Notes: generated by a model from the sequence alone, not told the origin. 64,000 nucleotides of DNA from Parelaphostrongylus tenuis (GCA_019055375.1 JAHQIW010000852.1:59052-123051), one strand, 5' to 3'. Shown: positions 1-9,734, numbered from the stretch's first letter. Made by a program: numbers and translations.

Positions 1-84
1 TCTGAAGACGACTCTACGCAGAAAACGCTATTTGCAAGAGCTTTACTCTTTAGATTTTTTAATCGAAAGTTTTCGATTTGCAAG

Positions 85-675
85 GTCGTTGGAACAAATT
101 CGCTTGCTACTCATGCACGAATGGGGCGTAGGAAGAAGCTGATGAAGCGGCGCACAAAGTTGATGGAGCGTGGAGAGGGCCTCATCTCAAAGCAAGTACA
201 GGCAAGTTTAAACCAAAGTGTTTCCCAGGAAGGAGCGAAATTGAACATATCTAAGAGATGCAATTTCATTGCAAAAATCGTATTAAAAACCAAAACGGCC
301 CGATCAAAACGCATTTTCGCTAATGATAACGCTCAACTTCATGTCACAAAACCGATTGAAAACGTGATAAAAGAGCTGAGCTGGGAGGGTTTTGTAGATT
401 TTACCTTTGCCGCCTTACTCTTCCGATATTGCAATATCAGATAACCACTTGAAATTACCAAATTCAAATTACAATACCACATTAAAATAAATGGCGTTTT
501 CTGTGTAAAAAACTCGTCATCTTTAGAGTCTCATAAAAACAATTATATAAGATATTCATATATAAAAAACAACTGAATAACGTTTTAACGCACATTAAGT
601 CCAAGAAAATTGCATGATATTTATTAATGTTATAAGAACAAAAGAAAAGGTGGAATTATATCTATACACCTAATA
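85..675 (+). mobile_element. mariner deletion derivative, copy 1
   Basis: Decayed mariner-family DNA transposon. The start translates (with frame breaks) to a motif like the mariner transposase N-terminus, IRLLLMHEW, and the later part reads ANDNAQLHV...IKELSWE followed in another frame by PLPPYSSDIAISDNHL. That matches the family's HDNARPH...ELGWE...PHPPYSPDLAPSDYHL block around the second catalytic Asp. The middle of the transposase is missing, so this looks like an internally deleted copy. It is closely similar along its whole length to the copy at 3058-3655, including the AT-rich 3' tail. Mariner assignment is from the motifs; element ends are approximate. Confidence 0.7.
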
Positions 676-692
676 CTTTTATCGAATAATCA

Positions 693-850
693 TCGTTGTG
701 ATGTCACATGTCCATGGATAATAGACCTTGCTCAGACTTCAAACGCTTGAACATCACGAATGGGTAAAAACCTCATCTCAGTTTGATTTTTTGGTTTGAG
801 TAGAGTTCATGGAATCATGAACTCTACTCAAACCAGGTGTGACATCACGC
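693..850. repeat. Palindromic hairpin sequence
   Basis: A perfect 19-bp inverted repeat (793-811 and 816-834, arm GGTTTGAGTAGAGTTCATG) is separated by only four bases. It is enclosed by a second, outer inverted pair, GTGATGTCACA near 697 and TGTGACATCAC near 838. The whole may be a small foldback or MITE-like element. No coding sense was seen. Confidence 0.6.
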
Positions 851-983
851 CAATGGCCTTTTCATGAAAGTGGTTAAGCGGAAAGTTTTGTATAATAGTT
901 TTGATTTGATTTTGCATCAGACTTAACTACATATAAGATATAACTACCAAATAATTGAATATGGCATGGATACGGTGCGTCTA

Positions 984-1019
984 GGCTCTGGGTGAGGCGA
1001 AGTGGCCGAAATGTCAGCC
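984..1019 (+). ncRNA. Decayed hammerhead-like motif, Penelope type
   Basis: The pattern is GGCT - CTGGGTGA - GGC/GCC helix - GAAA - TGTC - AGCC. The outer GGCT and AGCC pair as stem I, GGC and GCC form stem II, and GTC would be the cleavage triplet with almost no stem III. The core CUGANGA is altered to CUGGGUGA, so activity is unlikely. It resembles the motifs at the ends of the Penelope-like elements at 20666 and 29563. Confidence 0.45.
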
Positions 1020-1624
1020 GTCGCTTTTCAGAGTGATATTCCAACTTGGCGCAAGCTCGGAAAAGTGGATGGTCTGTAGGAGTACATCAGTGATGTATGA
1101 TATGAATTTACATTCATTAGTGAATTTTATATTGACACTCTAACAACAGTATCGGATCAATTTATACCACTCGAGACCGAGATATGAGATAGATTGTTTA
1201 TCGTCACGCCTTTTTGTAATAGTGTAAAATCTCATTTAATGGCGACCATTTAAATCATCTTCCGTCTTGCTGATAAACGAGTAACTGAAAAGGACATAGG
1301 AAAGTCCTGTCTTCTTCTGTCGCCTGTCCAAGTTGGCTGATTCTTGCCACAAATCAGCACACTTTTTTTAAGTTTCTTTCTGAGGAATCTGATTTAATTA
1401 ATCATTTTTTCACGCGCTTGTTATCCGATTTGGTAAAATCTCTAACGGCTTTTCCGACTAGCTGACAACCGAGAAGTTTAGCCCATCGGGACGACGTGTT
1501 TCACATCTGATACAGGCGTATTTAAAGACCTTCTCGCTGGGCGCAGACAATTACCAGACTTTTAATAGTCATTCGATGTTCTGGCTGCGTATTTTAAGCT
1601 TTTCGTGGTCTGTTACGGAATTTG

Positions 1625-1885
1625 TAAGGCCAGATGTACGTTTGAGCCTTCTCTGCTCATCAGTAGCACAGTGCCTCTCGGTTCAGCCAATCCCTCGTAA
1701 GGGAATATATTCTTTACATATAAGGGAGTCGATGCGACATTAGTGAAAGCCGGTGAAGTGAAGAGATCACCGTCACTGCGGTGATATCAAATAACTGCAT
1801 CTCAAGTTATGAGATAAACTGACATTGTAGTGATTAATAACCGACTGCTCATAGCTGTTAAACTGTCGAGCGCGGTCTTAAAAAA
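1625..1885 (-). mobile_element. Decayed hammerhead element, family of 15.2 kb
   Basis: Read on the minus strand, this stretch shares GATTGGCTGAACCGAGAG and ACTACAATGTCAG with the tandem hammerhead element at 15.2-15.6 kb, in the same order. A hammerhead follows at about 1680-1629: CTGATGAGC, a short helix, then CAAAC in place of GAAAC. The catalytic G12 equivalent is changed to C (1641-1644), so this copy should be inactive. A further weak match to the same family lies at about 2585-2690 on the plus strand. Confidence 0.55.
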
Positions 1886-1956
1886 CAGTCGAATATAAAG
1901 GTATTTTTCTTATTATTGAGCCAACATGTCATGTGGTTGGTAAAGGCTCTTGTACA

Positions 1957-1998
1957 GCCCGAGACACGTGTTTCGTCCTTACAGACTCATCAGCCGGC
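1957..1998 (-). ncRNA. Hammerhead ribozyme, left arm
   Basis: On the minus strand the core is CTGATGA (1993-1987), stem II GTC/GAC with loop TGTAAG, GAAA (1974-1971), a short stem III over ACGT, and cleavage triplet GTC, followed by TCGGGC. The core is intact, but stem I is one C short compared with the right-arm copy (GCCGG instead of GCCCGG), which leaves a mismatch or bulge five pairs out. Type I layout, as in Penelope and retrozyme hammerheads. Confidence 0.8.
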
Positions 1999-2416
1999 AG
2001 AACCGTCGTCTGTCGATCTTTTTATAGTCAGTTCTCGCGGGAGCGTCACATTCCTTATATATAGTTATCGACGACCTACGCTTACACTCTATGTCAGGTG
2101 AAACATTAACCTAACACTGAGTGTTTTCGCACTCGATTGCTAGCTGGCTGGTATTTTTATCATATATACCTTTCCTTCGAGTGCTTTATTAAGCCACGCT
2201 CAGATTTCAATAGATCCTTTCATTATTATTTGAGCCAACATGTCATGTGGTTTGAGATGTTACCAGCCAGCTAGCAACGAGTGCGAAAACACTCTGTGTT
2301 AGGTGAATGTTTCACCTGACATAGAGTGTAAAGCGTAGGTCGTCGATAACTATATATAGGGAGTGTGACTCACCCGAGAGAACTGACTATGAAAAGATCG
2401 ACAGACGACGGGTTCT

Positions 2417-2459
2417 GCCCGGCTGATGAGTCTGTAAGGACGAAACACGTGTCTCGGGC
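2417..2459 (+). ncRNA. Intact hammerhead ribozyme, right arm
   Basis: Every required part is present. Stem I is GCCCGG (2417-2422) paired with TCGGGC (2454-2459). The core is CTGATGA (2423-2429). Stem II is GTC/GAC around TGTAAG. GAAA is at 2442-2445. Stem III is two pairs (A-U, C-G) closed over ACGT. The cleavage triplet is GTC, so cutting is predicted after 2453. A minimal stem III is typical of hammerheads in Penelope-like elements and animal retrozymes. Confidence 0.88.
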
Positions 2460-3057
2460 TGTACAAGAGCCTCTACCAGACCACATGACATGTTGGCTCA
2501 AATAATAATGAAAGGATCTATTGAAATTTGAGCGTGGGCTTAATAAAGCACTCGAAGGAAAGGTATAAAGGTATTATTTTACCTGTCAGCCGTGAACAAT
2601 CGATTGTTAATCAATGCAATGTCAGGTGAACTTACCACTTGACATGCGGTGATCTGTTATGCTGTAGCTTGAGAGATTTTTCACTTTACGAGCAGTGTGC
2701 CTGATACGACCCAAATCCCTTGTATTAGGTATACAATAAAACTCCGCCGTTTTCTTTTTTTCGCTATGATAATGATGATAAAAATAGACCAAGCTTTTTT
2801 CTTGTTTGAGAGTGCGTTAGAAATATCATTTATTGGTATGATTTTATTTACAAAATATTTCACACGCTGGTTTTAACAGGACTTTAGAGATGACGACTTC
2901 TGTGCCCGAAAAAGTGATCTGTGAGAACATTACTTTGCAGATTTATCGACCAAAAGTAATTAAAATCACTTGATTTGGCTATCGCTCAATTGCTCATTTT
3001 CTTGTGAGCATTTTGACACACAACTTGCCTAAACTTGTATTGAGATGGAGTTGCCGT

Positions 3058-3655
3058 GGTGACAAATTCGCTTGCTACTCATGCATGAATGGCGCGTAGG
3101 GAACGGTGCTAATGAAGCGGCGCACAAGATTAATGGTGCTTGCAGAGAGCTCCATCTCAAAGCTAGTACAGTGGAACTACACTCTAAAATGATTGCAAGA
3201 AGATACGTAATTGAACGATACCGAGGTGGTGCAATTTTAGTACAATGATCACAATAAAAAACTAAAACGGCACAAACGTTGCAATTTGCTGCATGACAGC
3301 GCTCGACTTTATGTTGCAGAATCGGTCGAAAACGTCATAAAAGAGCTGAGATTGGAGGTTTTGAAGGGCTTTCCTTTGCCTCCTCAGTTTCTCGACATTG
3401 CACTGTCAAATTAGCACTTAAAATTATCACATTCAAACTACAAATTACCAAATTCAGAAAATGGCATTTTGGGTGGATAGGTCGTCATCTTCATAGTCGC
3501 ATTAAAACAAATATATAAAATATATCTTACATGGAAAATACATAAATAAACGACGTTTTTAACGCACTCAAACGTTAGAAAAAAAATTGCAATTCTTTAC
3601 TTTTGCTACTATTGAAGCAAAAAAAAAGAACTGGTGAATTATATCTGTACACCCA
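3058..3655 (+). mobile_element. mariner deletion derivative, copy 2
   Basis: Same structure as 85-675. The opening reads IRLLLMHEWRVG in one frame, like mariner N-termini, and later LLHDSARLYVAESVENVIKE with LPPQFLDIALSN close behind, which is the DNARPH...PPYSPDLAPSD block. Several frame breaks and no full transposase. An AT-rich tail shared with copy 1 runs to about 3655. Confidence 0.7.
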
Positions 3656-4195
3656 ACAAGTGGAGGTATATTCCCTTTAGGGAACTCAATAGATAGCACC
3701 GTAATACTGATGACGCCAGAAGGTTAAAACGTACGTCTGGCACTACAAGTGCCGTAACAGTTCTCATGACAGAGATTGAAAATTTGAATAACGGCTATCT
3801 CATTGCTGTGATTTGTTTTTAGAGCAAACATAATACTGTTACGTAGCAGAAAAATTGAAATGAAATTTCGCTCTCGGCACACATGATTCGCTTGGCTAAA
3901 GTCAAATGAGTTTTCTCGTTTCTTACCACATTTTTTACGGCTATTTGGTGACATGAAATTTGTCTTTTCATAGTGCTGTAAGATCGAAAGAAGACTAGAT
4001 TTTGCATCATTAGTAGTTAGTCCGCTGCTTGGACTTCACAACAAATTTATTTATGAAAACAGAATGAAAACAAAGGACCAATACTCATAGAACGATGGAT
4101 GAAAGTCTCTTCTGCAATCCTGATACGAAAAAAAAAAACAGAAAATGTTCTAAAAACAGAAAGCTTTCTAGAAAATAACGAATCGAACCCTTTCA
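3656..4195. other. No feature recognised
   Basis: I see only short chance reading frames here, an A-rich tract near 4130, and no splice-bounded coding stretch. Confidence 0.5.
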
Positions 4196-4199
4196 AGGC

Positions 4200-4870
4200 G
4201 GCAGCCTGATTCGCTGCGCACAGTGCGATCCGAGAAAAAAAGGATTTTCTTTATTTATGTGTGAATTATTTCTCCGTTTTTGGCAAAACTTCAAAATTTC
4301 TTTTGTGTCCTGTAACACCAAAACTTTCTAGTGGATTAGATAATTTTAAGAAACATGTTTTCGATTCAAAACGTAACCTTCCCTTTGCTCTCGCAGTCAT
4401 TTGTGAAGACTTTTCCGAAGATCGAACTTTCAGTTTTGTCGTTTTTGGAGCTATTAAATAAGCAGTGAAACCTTGTCGAAAATCCGGTTACGAACCCTAC
4501 TTGTTAAAAATGCTCGCCGAAAGTGAGGTAATTTCATTTTCACCACTAAAACTCATCATGAAATCTTTTCGAAAAATCAAGCTTAGCTTTCAAATCACAG
4601 TTTTCCAAGCTATCGAATAACTACTAGAACTCCAATAGAAATCATCCAGATCCCTAGCCGAGCAAAAAAATGTGCGCGGAAGATGGAACTTGGTTTTATT
4701 TTCGCTGTCATAGCACACCAATAAGGCCCTTTTCAGAAGCCAAATATGTAATGAATTCGGCAAGATTTACTATCGAAAGATTGTGGAAAAATTCAGAAAG
4801 AACCGAAAAAGGCCGTGTTCCGAAGGGCTTAGAATATGATTTAGAGAAATGCCCAGCGAAAACCACAATA
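4200..4870 (+). repeat. Dispersed repeat with AGCTATCGAATAACTA motif
   Basis: Degenerate units carry recurring words (GCTATTAAATAA, AGCTATCGAATAACTA, CCTAGCCGAGC, GTGTGAAAC). The same words recur at 14.4-16.1, 28.2, 51.2 and 56.5 kb, often with TTACAGCGT in between. It looks like an old interspersed element whose units are partly tandem. The small open frames inside are not conserved between copies. Confidence 0.5.
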
Positions 4871-5437
4871 CCAAAGTGTGAAACTTAATGAGCTTCGGAA
4901 AGGGTCTTCACGAATTCGAATACACCTTAAACTTCATGATCTTCTCGAACTCACCTATCTTGTGAATATATCTCAAACTACACTCAACCGCTAAAATGCA
5001 TTACGCGGAAATTATCACAGCGTTTTTGTTATATCTCATATCGTAATTTCTTTTGGGAACTAAAAATCTTGAAGTAAAGTTCCAAAACCCTTGAGTGACT
5101 TTCTACAGTTCCCAGTTTTTTTTTTTTGAGTCTTGAGTGAACGAAATTTGACCGCAGTTCCCAGAATGGGTGAAGGGAAGTCTGCTTTGGATTCTTCGAA
5201 TTCACAAACCATATCTGCGATCAGTCGACCGATCTAGAGGAAACGTCTCAACAAGTCAATAGGAAATTATAATACATAAAATGAGCGTGCTCCAAATAAA
5301 AGAAATTCTAGGAGGTTCAAGTATCATTATTCTATTTTAAATTATACATCCAGCTATTGATGTATTTTTGACGAAATGATAACTAACTAGGGAACCGATG
5401 AAGTATCAACAGTTTTGAAAAATAAATGTTAGCACAC

Positions 5438-5603
5438 CGCAATCGAATTTTACATTCCCTCTGTTGGATGTGGTGATGACCAACAGAAGTCCGACCGCAC
5501 AGAACAACAATACGAAGGCGACAGTAATGGCACACAGTTGCAGTGATCTAAATACTTGGCGGACTTTTTTCGATGTAACCAAGCCGACGGCTGTAACTGC
5601 GTT
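5438..5603 (-). CDS. Locus A downstream exon (membrane helix)
   Basis: Predicted exon of a polytopic membrane protein. Acceptor TTCTTATAG at its 5' edge, donor GCG|GTGTGC at 5437-5436. It is open over 55 codons, starts in phase 0 and ends in phase 1. The protein has a basic stretch (TSKKVRQVFRSLQLC), one strong hydrophobic helix (about residues 26-45, AFVLLFCAVGLLLVI) and ends FDCG. It matches the locus B exon at 59587-59710 (CRIFRSLQLC...FDCG) with the same donor and end phase. It may be the sixth helix of the receptor begun by the locus A exons upstream, or the first helix of a separate gene; the sequence does not decide. No counterpart of the two last locus B exons was found below 5.4 kb. 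Confidence 0.6.
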
Positions 5604-6832
5604 CTATAAGAAAAATTTACTCAGTTTTTTAACTAATTTGGGAAGATTAGACGAAAATACATAGCAAATCCGTGTACAAAAAACTATAATAGTGCGATGG
5701 CAAATACTAAATACTTTTGACTCTACTCTACATCGTGTGCTGTACCGATTTGAGCGATTTTCTCATTCGATTTATTCCTCAGTCAGTGTTTCCCAATACC
5801 TTCAATCTCGTGTGGGATTGATTGATGCTTAACCTTTAACGCACGACGCGTACAGTATAGTGTATGTTGGTACGATAACTGCAACTCGTGTGATGAGCTG
5901 ACCCAGAAAAGAAGATCTTGAGAAAATTTTGCCTTCGTCGCAGTTGATTATTGATAACTCAATGAATACTGATTTCAGTGGGACATTATGATTGAACCAG
6001 ACGTTATGAGCAAGAGAATCGTGTGCATACTTGTGCTATGAACTAGCAGTGCTAATTTCTTCAACACATTTCCGTTCCAAGCAAAGAAGACAATTGGTTG
6101 TTTTTGAAAATGTGACATTCTTGAGATCCTAGAACAGACTAAGACCGCTAGGCAACATGACATGCGTTGGGAATACATAAGTTTAGTGGTGTCTGCATGA
6201 GTCAGTAAAAAGTTAAATGGGTGTGAATTGTTAGCGAGGATCGAATGAACTCGAAAAGTTGGTGTGAAAAGAGTTGAGAATGTGGATCGTTGTAAAAGAT
6301 ACGAAATGAGTCTTGCGGACGCGATCATTTTCGAAGAAGAACACCTCCATGAAGTGTAAGATAGAACAAGGAACGGAACTCATCTGGGGGCACGTCCTAA
6401 CACTAAAAAGAGCAATCCGAGCATCTAAATAGTTATAAAAGAGTGAAATGGAAGCGTACTAAAGAGCTAGGTTCTATCGCTTTGAGTTTAGATCTGCTTT
6501 CATGTATTACTAGGGTACTAGTAGTTCTTCATTGCCACATCACTGTTGGTTGTTCTGGTATGTTCATTTCATTTATTTGCGCAAATAGAAAAGACTCATG
6601 GATCCTAGTATGCGCTTCTACGGAGTTATTACGTGGGAAATAGGCTTTCACCAGGAACGGTTATTGTGCGAGAATCAAACGATTGAAAGACGTGCTTGAG
6701 ATAGCGATATATGTGACGGCAGCCCACCCCAGATTACAAGTATTGCAGTTACTTCGTCCTCAAGAATTGTATTGATGGTGATCTCATAATTTGAAATAAA
6801 TTTTTGGAAACACTTTTTACCGTTTTTTTTAC
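5604..6832. other. Probable intron or undetected exons of locus A
   Basis: This interval separates two locus A exons. By position, one or two exons (helices 4 and 5) would be expected, as at 60.0-60.25 kb in locus B, but I could not match any by eye. A 117-residue minus-strand open frame (5975-6328) shows no family motif. Confidence 0.35.
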
Positions 6833-6926
6833 GTAATTGATATAGGTGATAGGCCAAGTAGTAGCAATGACACGTTCGATACCCATCATCACCTGTATAG
6901 TAGGAGGCCAGATGTTGCCAATCAAT
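6833..6926 (-). CDS. Locus A exon 3 (helix 3, ERVIA motif)
   Basis: Exon of a serpentine-receptor-like gene, 94 bp, with acceptor TTTCTAG and donor TAC|GTAAAA. It reads LIGNIWPPTIQVMMG then IERVIATTWPITYINY. The ERVIA followed by P and Y sits where rhodopsin-like receptors have DRY at the inner end of helix 3. The exon starts with one base that joins the two-base AG from exon 2 to make Arg, so the join is in frame. The locus B exon at 60618-60711 has exactly the same length, phase and motif order (IGNIWPPTVQMVMGVERVIA). Chemoreceptor-type function is an inference; the exact nematode receptor family was not established. Confidence 0.8.
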
Positions 6927-7329
6927 CTAGAAATTTAGAATTACCTCTTTCACTGAAGCTCATGCAGTTTTACGGCAAATCAAACAAGAAGTTTCGTAGA
7001 ACTGTTAAATTTTTACAACCACTCATTCCATTTATTATTGTCCTCTTCTAAGCAATTATCAATTTTCCAAGGTTAATTTGGCTTTTTAATTCCATCTTCC
7101 TCATATATGTTCTGAATAAAAAATCATCGACTGCAGTATTCTTACAAGTGCTTGTGATACTCATTCTGTTCAGTCATTCTTTTTCCATTCACCTACAGTG
7201 TTGTCGTAATTTTGACATGTTTTACATGATGAAATTGAGGCATGAAAACGGTATTACCAAAATTGATTACGTTAATTCCAGTTGCTAGACAGTACAGGGT
7301 AAACGGTTTGAAGCATCGATAAAAAAAAG

Positions 7330-7640
7330 ATGAAGAGTATGCTATTAGATGCTCAATGAAAATCTGGTTTGAAAAATTTCAGAGTGAAGAATTCGACTCC
7401 CAAGTTGAAAGTGGTCGCGGACATCTTTCTGCTATTGATGACGATCACTTGGAGTTGACAAACAGATGCAACACTTGCAGATGCTACTCAACTGAAGATC
7501 ATAGACATCGTTACTTTGACGTACCGATGGTGCTTTGTCTGCACAACAAGACCTACTCATTCTTCGGTCGTACTGTGACATACAACGAGAAATGAATTCT
7601 TACTGTTAACCAGCAACGATCATAACCGCAATAAAGTTTT
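7330..7640 (+). pseudogene. mariner transposase fragment, N-terminal half
   Basis: Open stretch with WFEKFQSEEFDSQVESGRG, the mariner helix-turn-helix region (WF.KF.SGD.SLED..GRG) followed by IDDDHLE. About 50 residues later it reads RTVTYNEKWIL.VNQQRS, the family's first catalytic Asp block (RIVTCDEKWILYDNRRRS). There Asp is replaced by Asn (YNEK), and frame breaks follow. Inactive. It lies inside the 2.6-kb intron between locus A exons 2 and 3. Confidence 0.75.
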
Positions 7641-7990
7641 CACCGTTTCTCAAGTCCAAGAGCACGGAAAAAGAAGGTCGTTTTGCCTCATTGGTGAATT
7701 GGCTCGGAACCTTGATGAGGTAGAGGATCAAAGAAATTTTGATGGAAAGCTACCAAATGTAGAGTTTGACAAAAATTCCATCCTAATCAAGTGGATCCAG
7801 ATTGGAGAAGGTGGTCGTACTTCTGCTCCTGCAAAGGTAGGTCGGTGTCCGTACCAGACAAACACAAAACTTTTTGAAAATTTGAAGAATAGTTCAACGT
7901 AAGCATGTCAATCATTTTAGAGCAATTAAACAGGTTTCAAAGTCAAAGATACTCGGCCATGGATCAACGGAAGACGAATTTTATCATTTT
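7641..7990 (+). other. Decayed sequence between mariner pieces
   Basis: Probably further decayed mariner sequence between the two recognisable blocks. Short open frames (7699-7902, 7905-8105) carry no clear motif. Confidence 0.3.
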
Positions 7991-8300
7991 GAAGGGTATC
8001 CGGCGCCGCTTAAGCGCTATTGGAACGGTGTATTTTTTTTACCTTATCGTGATATGCAACGAGAATTGGATCTTCTATAGTAGCCAACAGCGTTCGGCTC
8101 AATGATTGCACCGCAATAAACGTTGCGGCAATTCTTAGAGCCGAAAATACATCAAAAAGAATATCACGCTGTTTGGTGATTTGCTGCTGATGTTCTTTAT
8201 CACGACTTCTAAATTGAGATGAAACGTGCGCTGGAGAAGTACGTTCAGCAGGTTGGTGGAATTCACCGAAAACATCGACAGGTACGATCCTCATTGATCA
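7990..8300 (+). pseudogene. Second mariner transposase fragment
   Basis: Reads LIVICNENWIFYSSQQRSAQ and then LHRNKRCG after a stop. This is again the first catalytic block of mariner transposase (IVTCDEKWILYDNRRRSAQWLD), with the Asp mutated to Asn. Since the block already occurs at about 7571, this is a second, separate copy placed in tandem with the first. It degrades after about 8300. Confidence 0.65.
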
Positions 8301-8561
8301 ACACTAACGGTCATCTGTTACACATAACAATGTCCGACCACATGTTTGCCTGGCCGGCTTTGCTAGTTTGAGCAAACTAGGCTATGAAGCTCGGCCTTAT
8401 CCAGCGTGCTGGCCAAATCTCTTGCATATTAACTAACACATGTCTGAACTACTTCACACAGGAAATGATTCAGAAGCTAAGTTCAAGGGAGTTCACATTT
8501 CACAACTTTATCATTTCCAGAATTGCAGAATTTTATGCAGCCGATGAGAAAAGGAGGAGGG

Positions 8562-8625
8562 CGCCGTGGCCGAGTGGTTGTGTGCTCGTCGCAACGCAGT
8601 GGAGACAAGCTCCACCCATTAACAT
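8562..8625 (+). other. tRNA-like A-box remnant
   Basis: GCCGTGGCCGAGTGGTTG matches the acceptor/A-box start of a tRNA-Ser or tRNA-Leu type sequence, but no B box (GGTTCGAATCC) follows, so it is not a tRNA gene. Probably the head of a tRNA-derived SINE that was truncated. Confidence 0.35.
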
Positions 8626-8873
8626 TCTCCGGTAATCAACAACGAGCGCTTTATGGAGCGCTACAACCGGGATCTTCTCAGTGGAAAACAAAAGCGCTGT
8701 GGATACGGATAATAAAGCATCAAAGTGTTGAGATATGAATTGACTTCCCTCGCTGGCAAAAAGGCGTGAAGAGAAATGCTTTTCAATTTTGATAGTAGCG
8801 TTCATTCTGAGATGCTTTACGACAAGATGATGATCTTAAATGAAATCCGCCATATCCAAATGACCTACTATCT

Positions 8874-9074
8874 AACCCTTTCAGAACCGTGGACCCACGG
8901 CCTCTGTTTCGCTAACTGGAAACTCCGTGTGGCCTGCTCCACCTCTGCATCTTTCACCTCCAGCGTGCTGTGTCTAACAGTAGCAGAGTGGAGTTAGAAA
9001 TGCAGAGGTGGAGCAGACTGTTCTCAATTGCAAGTTAGAGATGCAGAGGCCGTCGATCCACGGTCCTGAAAGGG
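8874..9074. repeat. Palindromic MITE
   Basis: The ends are inverted: CCCTTTCAGAACCGTGGA at the left and TCCACGGTCCTGAAAGGG at the right. The arms continue with CTGCTCCACCTCTGCAT against ATGCAGAGGTGGAGCAG. The element is about 200 bp and almost wholly foldback. A related end, TTAACCCTTTCAGGAACACG, is seen at 25680. The CCCTTT ends next to TAA-like bases hint at a piggyBac-type (TTAA) target, but the flanks here are CTAA and CTCA, so this is weak. Confidence 0.65.
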
Positions 9075-9119
9075 CTCAAGGAATAAGGGCTTAAGATAAA
9101 GAAGAAAACAAATTGAGAT

Positions 9120-9230
9120 CTTTATATAACTAAGAGAATTGAGTGGTGAGCAAAAACGCGGCCTCAGGCGGGAATCTTGAGGCTGTGATCCTATCCGGGG
9201 ACGCATGCTCTACCACTACACCACCGAGGC
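9120..9230 (-). mobile_element. tRNA-derived SINE, family 2
   Basis: On the minus strand it starts GCCTCGGTGGTGTAGTGGTAGAGC, a tRNA acceptor/D-arm head with A box, and continues to CCCGCCTGAGG, then the family tail GCGTTTTTGCTCACCACTCAATTCTCTTAG. The tail is shared with 9420, 39743 and 41060. Not a functional tRNA: the anticodon arm is disrupted. Confidence 0.7.
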
Positions 9231-9419
9231 ACATCTGCCCGACCACTCATTCATTCTTTAACATCTCAATGTTAGCTTTTAGCCACCAATCTTAGACACG
9301 TTTGGTCGGGTATGCGATTTCGCTTTATAAACCCAGTTGAGCTGACACCTATTCTAGTTACTAAAGCTCGGAATTAATAGTATTTAAATGCATTTCGCAT
9401 TGTTGTGATGTTTTCTATG

Positions 9420-9540
9420 TCCCCGGATAGGATGAAACGCGGGTTCGATTCCCGCCTGAGTCCGCGTTTTTGCTCACCACTCAATTCTCTTAGTTATATA
9501 AGTAACATCATAACACTGCGAAAAAAGCAGTTAGTAATAC
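9420..9540 (+). mobile_element. tRNA-derived SINE, family 2, 5' truncated
   Basis: Begins inside the tRNA-like head (CCCCGGATAGGA), keeps a good B box (GGGTTCGATTCCCGCC) and then the shared tail GCGTTTTTGCTCACCACTCAATTCTCTTAG. It ends in a short segment, CATAACACTGCGAAAAAAGCAG, also seen after the copy at 29274. Confidence 0.7.
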
Positions 9541-9571
9541 TATAATTTTGAGATCTTTATTTATGACCGAC

Positions 9572-9729
9572 CTCAACCATATATATAATTTAGAAGCACA
9601 GGAAAGCGATGTCTGCAAGGGTACCATTCGTAGTGATATCGATCGATTGTAAAGCATGTATCGATCATAGCCCATTAGTGATAAAGCTGCACAGTTGATG
9701 ATATCAGCGACTTCGAGGCAAATGAGTAG
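9572..9729 (-). CDS. Locus A exon 2 (helix 2)
   Basis: 158-bp exon with acceptor TTGTTTTAG and donor GAG|GTCGGT. It reads LLICLEVADIINCAALSLMG (helix 2), an outer loop with YDRYMLYNRS, then SLSCASKLYIWLR with the Cys expected before helix 3. Starts in phase 0 after exon 1 and ends two bases into the Arg codon completed by exon 3. Locus B has the same exon at 60909-61066: same length, phases and residues (LLICLEIADIVNC...LSCASKPFMWLR). The reading frame is unbroken. Confidence 0.82.
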
Positions 9730-9734
9730 CTAAA

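Larger units (their letters stand above)
1900..2580. repeat. Head-to-head inverted pair of ribozyme elements
   Basis: Two nearly identical arms of about 245 bp lie inverted: 1911-2153 and 2261-2507. Each holds one hammerhead, pointing outward. The 107-bp centre contains a second inverted match (about 2165-2245) to the right flank (about 2490-2575), including TCATTATTATTTGAGCC. The arms show few mismatches, so the arrangement is fairly recent or held by gene conversion. A unit begins near ACCAGCCAGCTAGCAACGAG and ends near TGGCTCAAATAATAATG. Related single copies lie at 28.8, 38.8, 44.6 and 25.5 kb. Confidence 0.85.

Noticed and set aside
121..444. 107-residue open frame as a host gene
   Set aside because: Its second half is the mariner DNARPH region and the unit is repeated at 3058.
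6443..6643. 66-residue plus-strand open frame
   Set aside because: No motif or splice support, within a locus A intron.
8562..8625. tRNA-Ser gene
   Set aside because: Only the A-box half is present; no T-arm.
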